The translations under genes and the position numbers were made by a program. Shown piece by piece: positions 44,623-47,338 of a DNA stretch of 47,338 bases (position 1 is the stretch's first letter; every line of letters starts with the position of its first letter). Where the stretch lies: positions 1 through 47,338 of the forward strand of contig FMBT01000571.1 of assembly GCA_900095095.1 (NCBI GenBank), given 5' to 3'. The DNA is from Fragilariopsis cylindrus CCMP1102. Its lineage: Eukaryota > Bacillariophyta > Bacillariophyceae > Bacillariales > Bacillariaceae. The notes beneath the pieces are model-generated. The model was not told where the DNA came from and did not search any database. It was given only the letters and a program-made list of their open reading frames with translations.

Positions 44623-46658
44623 ATGGAAGTCGACGACAGCATCAGCAACAACGTGTATCTGTTGGGATCATCTCGAGAAAAAGATCCACCAGAACAAGAA
44701 ATAACAAGGAAGCGACAATTACCGAGCTGGACGAAATCATCGGCTTACCTTGCCGATGACGAGAGCGAGGCCGAATGTTCTGACTGGACTCTAGACATTT
44801 ACTTCAATAATAATTCGGCATCCTTTGATATTTCTTCGAAGGATATTGCCGGTTGTATGAGCGAAATTGACAAGGCATTAAATTTGGTCGAGTCCTATCC
44901 GGATCGGTTTGAGGATGTAAATGTACAGAATTTGGTTAGACTGAAAGCTATATTTATTAATTTTGAAGAGCATATTCTGAAGGGATTACCGCAACAAGCA
45001 ACATCATACCAAGGCGATAGAATTTTGGAAATATTTGAACAGGGAACACGAATCAATTTTGACAATCATCAACTGGTACTAGTACAAATTGAAATAATCC
45101 TTGATATGTTTATGGAGATACACGGAGGTAACTTCAACGGCGCGCCGAAATTGGAACTCTTTGTTCAGTGTTTGAAACTAGTCTTTGGGGAACCAACAGA
45201 GTCAAGATGTCAGGCTAAGACACAGGCGTACAGAGTTCATTTGAGTCAATCACAAAAAACGGCACCTGGCCCAATGTCGTCATCATCATCATCATCATCA
45301 TCATCATTCAAAGGCGGCGGCAATGGTGGCCGAACACTTTCATATTGGTGCTTTGCTCCTTCCGAGGCCATTGTATCATATTCTGTTCATAGATATGCAT
45401 TTATTACTCAGAGTGAATACTTTAAAGGCATTTTCCGTTTGGACACTACTGGAGTAGGTTATTCTGAATCACATCAAAAATGTAGTACAATCAAATTGCC
45501 GGCACCGGTTGTAACAATTCAGCATTTTGAAACGTTATTGGACTATTTATATACGGGAAAATTGAAACTGAATGATACGAATGCAGTTTCAATGGTTTAT
45601 TTTGGTGATTATTTTGGTATTAATCTTTTGAAAGAAAAAGCTCAGAGATTCCTCCGAAGAAATATTGATGATTGTAAGGGTAAACTGCTCGGCGATGTCG
45701 ATGGTAGTGTGGCTTCTGGATTGTTAGCGAAGTTTTATCGAGATGCGAATAGCCTAGCGATGGAAGACCTATTAAATGCCATTGCATACTCATGTGCCCA
45801 CCAACCTAGACTGATGTCAAAGGACAACGCACTATCGAAGATTCCAGATGTACACCTTTGGTGTCGTGTCTTTGCAGTAATAAGGAAGAAAAAATACTCG
45901 AATGACAACGTAGCAGAATCTATGTCCGAGTTGTGCAGTATCAATTTGGCCAATTTTATCAAACGATATCCCGATATTGTTGACGTTGAAAGTTTTAACA
46001 TTCTAACTGAAAGCAACAGCTTACCGAATATCTCAGCAAAGGCTGCTATCATTCTAATGGAATACGAACAGAATCTGTCATTAGCAGATTTAAAGAATGG
46101 AGGAGATGATCTCACTTGTCTCCAGCAACGGTGTATTGATGCTCTCGTTAATAGTAAGACAGGACCTTGGAATGACTCAAATCCTCGTACACTTCTGCAG
46201 GGAAAGTTACGAAAGCTGCAACCTTTTGTGTTAGAATCATTAGTGTTGCGACTAATGAACGACGATGATAAAAGACGGCCGCCCAGTATCAAGCCAAGAC
46301 GTTGTTTTTTATAGAGTGCGTTGCTTAGACGAGTCCCCTCCAGATACTGGCTGGAAACCTCAAAAACGTATCGACGTGTTCCGGCTATAATTTGCTTCCA
46401 TTTCACGACAATATTGAAGGACCATTTTCAGAAAGCAACACCCATTTCGATCGATCGGCAATCGCTTTGTTGTTGCGATTGCATCAACTGCTACTGGAAG
46501 AAGAGGGACAACGCAGTGATAACAGCAACAACAGCAATGTTCGTGTTGGTGGTAATGATACGAGTGCTGTAACAACAACTACTTCAAGCACGAACCGGAG
46601 AACAACAACGACTGATAGGTGGGATAGTAGCGACGCACGCAAAAATTGTATACATTGA
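44623..46658 (+). CDS. BTB/POZ-domain protein
   Basis: The long frame 44623-46314 begins with ATG and an acidic N-terminus. A Ser-rich tract follows (TCA repeats at about 45275-45305), then a BTB domain (VHRYAFITQSEYFKGIF, IKLPAPVVTIQHFETLLDYLYTGKL, YFGDYFGINLLKEKAQRFL) and a long helical BACK-like region. It stops after the T6 run 46305-46310. Adding one T keeps reading into FYRVRCLDESPPDTGWKPQKR and IDVFRL, and a further shift near 46387 leads to LLPFHDNIEGPFSESN and ALLLRLHQLLLEEEGQR, ending at 46658. The annotated stop is therefore doubtful. BTB-BACK proteins often serve as adaptors of Cul3 ubiquitin ligases; that is family knowledge, with nothing specific here. Confidence 0.75.
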
Positions 46659-46760
46659 ATTCGTGCCATTATGATTGTACTGCTAGATAATGGGTTACAA
46701 AGTATCGCACATGAAAATAAGTAATGAATACCCTGTATAGTACAAAAATAATATTTACTA

Positions 46761-47335
46761 TTAATATAATTTCTTCGATCGTTTTGGTTTACGTTTTCGT
46801 AATTGTGCTTGATAACTTTTTTCTTCCGCCATTTTCTTAAATTTTTTCTTTGTATATTCTGATGCAGCGGGATCGGCCATCAGTTCTTCGGTCAGGTTGG
46901 ATCGTCGTTCTTTCTTCGTTAATCGTGAGGAATAAAATTCAGAGGCACCTCAATCACAGTTCCAATTTGAACAATCTTATGATTCTTATCCGCTGATTTG
47001 TAAAATCGTTTCGGATCCAGATAGGTACGATTACGAATCACAGCTAAATCAGTTTTCAGATCGTCTGTCATCAATGATGGTTTCATTCCGAACCAACCAA
47101 TACCGGCTGTATCATCCGGTGCACGTTTCGCTCCTCGTTTAAAATGTGAATAGGCAGCGGTGTACGAATTTGGTAAAAATCCTTGTTTTGTTTTTTGCAT
47201 GGAATTTGTAGCTTTCTCGACCGTGGCTTCTAAACCAAAATCTTTCGTGGATGCGTCAGTTCCTTGTGCTCTTCGTCCAAGTTCTTTCATACTTCCAACT
47301 CTATATTTATCAAGAGATGATGAATCTAATCTCAT
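46761..47335 (-). CDS. Fcf2-domain pre-rRNA processing factor (partial)
   Basis: Fcf2/DNTTIP2 proteins take part in early 18S rRNA processing in the small-subunit processome. The visible part includes GWFGMKPSLMTDDLKTDL, NRTYLDPKRFYKSADKNHK and VQIGTVIEVPLNF, the Fcf2 core. A stop follows in that frame, but one more base in the AAAA run 46934-46937 (minus-strand T4) gives the conserved FYSSRLTKKERRSNLTEELM and a basic C-terminal tail ending at 46761. The first in-frame ATG at 47335 is at the window edge and the family is usually longer, so the N-terminus probably lies outside. Confidence 0.85.
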
Positions 47336-47338
47336 CGG

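Overview
The window looks like nuclear DNA of a low-GC diatom or close photosynthetic stramenopile. Several precursors combine an N-terminal signal peptide with an Ala-x-Ala-Phe-type cleavage motif (Obg GTPase, ArgC, phytoene desaturase), which is the heterokont complex-plastid targeting signature. Short GT-AG introns are present. Families well represented in diatoms occur, including ankyrin-MYND proteins, a phage-integrase-repeat protein and a diatom-type methyltransferase. Coding sequence is full of poly-Asn/Asp/Ser/Thr/Gln tracts written by trinucleotide microsatellites. The species cannot be fixed from the sequence.

Layout. 1-2.5 kb: decayed Ty1/Copia-type retrotransposon (gag, knuckle, protease, integrase end; no reverse transcriptase). 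2.5-4.2 kb (-): sulfotransferase-like gene. 4.7-6.5 kb (+): ankyrin/MYND protein. 7.1-8.8 kb (-): plastid Obg GTPase. 9.2-10.7 kb (+): ribosomal protein L3 with an intron inside its start codon. 11-12.2 kb (-): HAD-IIA phosphatase. 12.5-13.9 kb (+): secretory 2OG-Fe(II) oxygenase. 14.5-16 kb (+): ArgC, three exons. 16.6-18.4 kb (+): sedolisin-family peptidase. 18.7-20.1 kb (-): syntaxin-16/Tlg2-type SNARE. 20.5-21.5 kb (+): methyltransferase remnant. 21.5-22.5 kb (-): At4g14100-like secreted protein. 22.6-22.9 kb (-): small unknown protein. 23.4-25.8 kb (+): kaptin-like propeller protein. 26.1-26.7 kb (-): orphan membrane protein. 27.3-29.2 kb (+): phytoene desaturase. 29.7-30.4 kb (+): thylakoid-lumen protein. 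31.2-32.1 kb (+): thymidylate kinase. 33.4-35.8 kb (+): DEP plus disulfide-reductase fusion with a 10-nt exon. 37.0-37.9 kb (+): probable plastid protein. 38.5-41.9 kb (+): molybdenum-cofactor sulfurase. 42.1-42.5 kb (-): integrase-repeat protein. 42.5-44.4 kb (-): fibrillin-like protein with an internal duplication. 44.6-46.7 kb (+): BTB protein. 46.8-47.3 kb (-): Fcf2 pre-rRNA processing factor, cut by the window edge.

Genes are dense, mostly single-copy housekeeping or plastid genes, in alternating orientation with no operon logic. The most striking global feature is that many otherwise well conserved genes, including the essential L3, carry one-base shifts. Most are repaired by adding one base to a short homopolymer. 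This points to uncorrected long-read indels more than to pseudogenes, but RNA data are needed to decide.

No convincing new defence system, CRISPR array, rRNA or tRNA gene was seen. The items most worth a second look are the frameshift pattern, the L3 split start codon, the 10-nt microexon, the domain fusions, a 20-bp palindrome upstream of phytoene desaturase, and a 44-bp perfect direct repeat flanking the lumen-protein gene.
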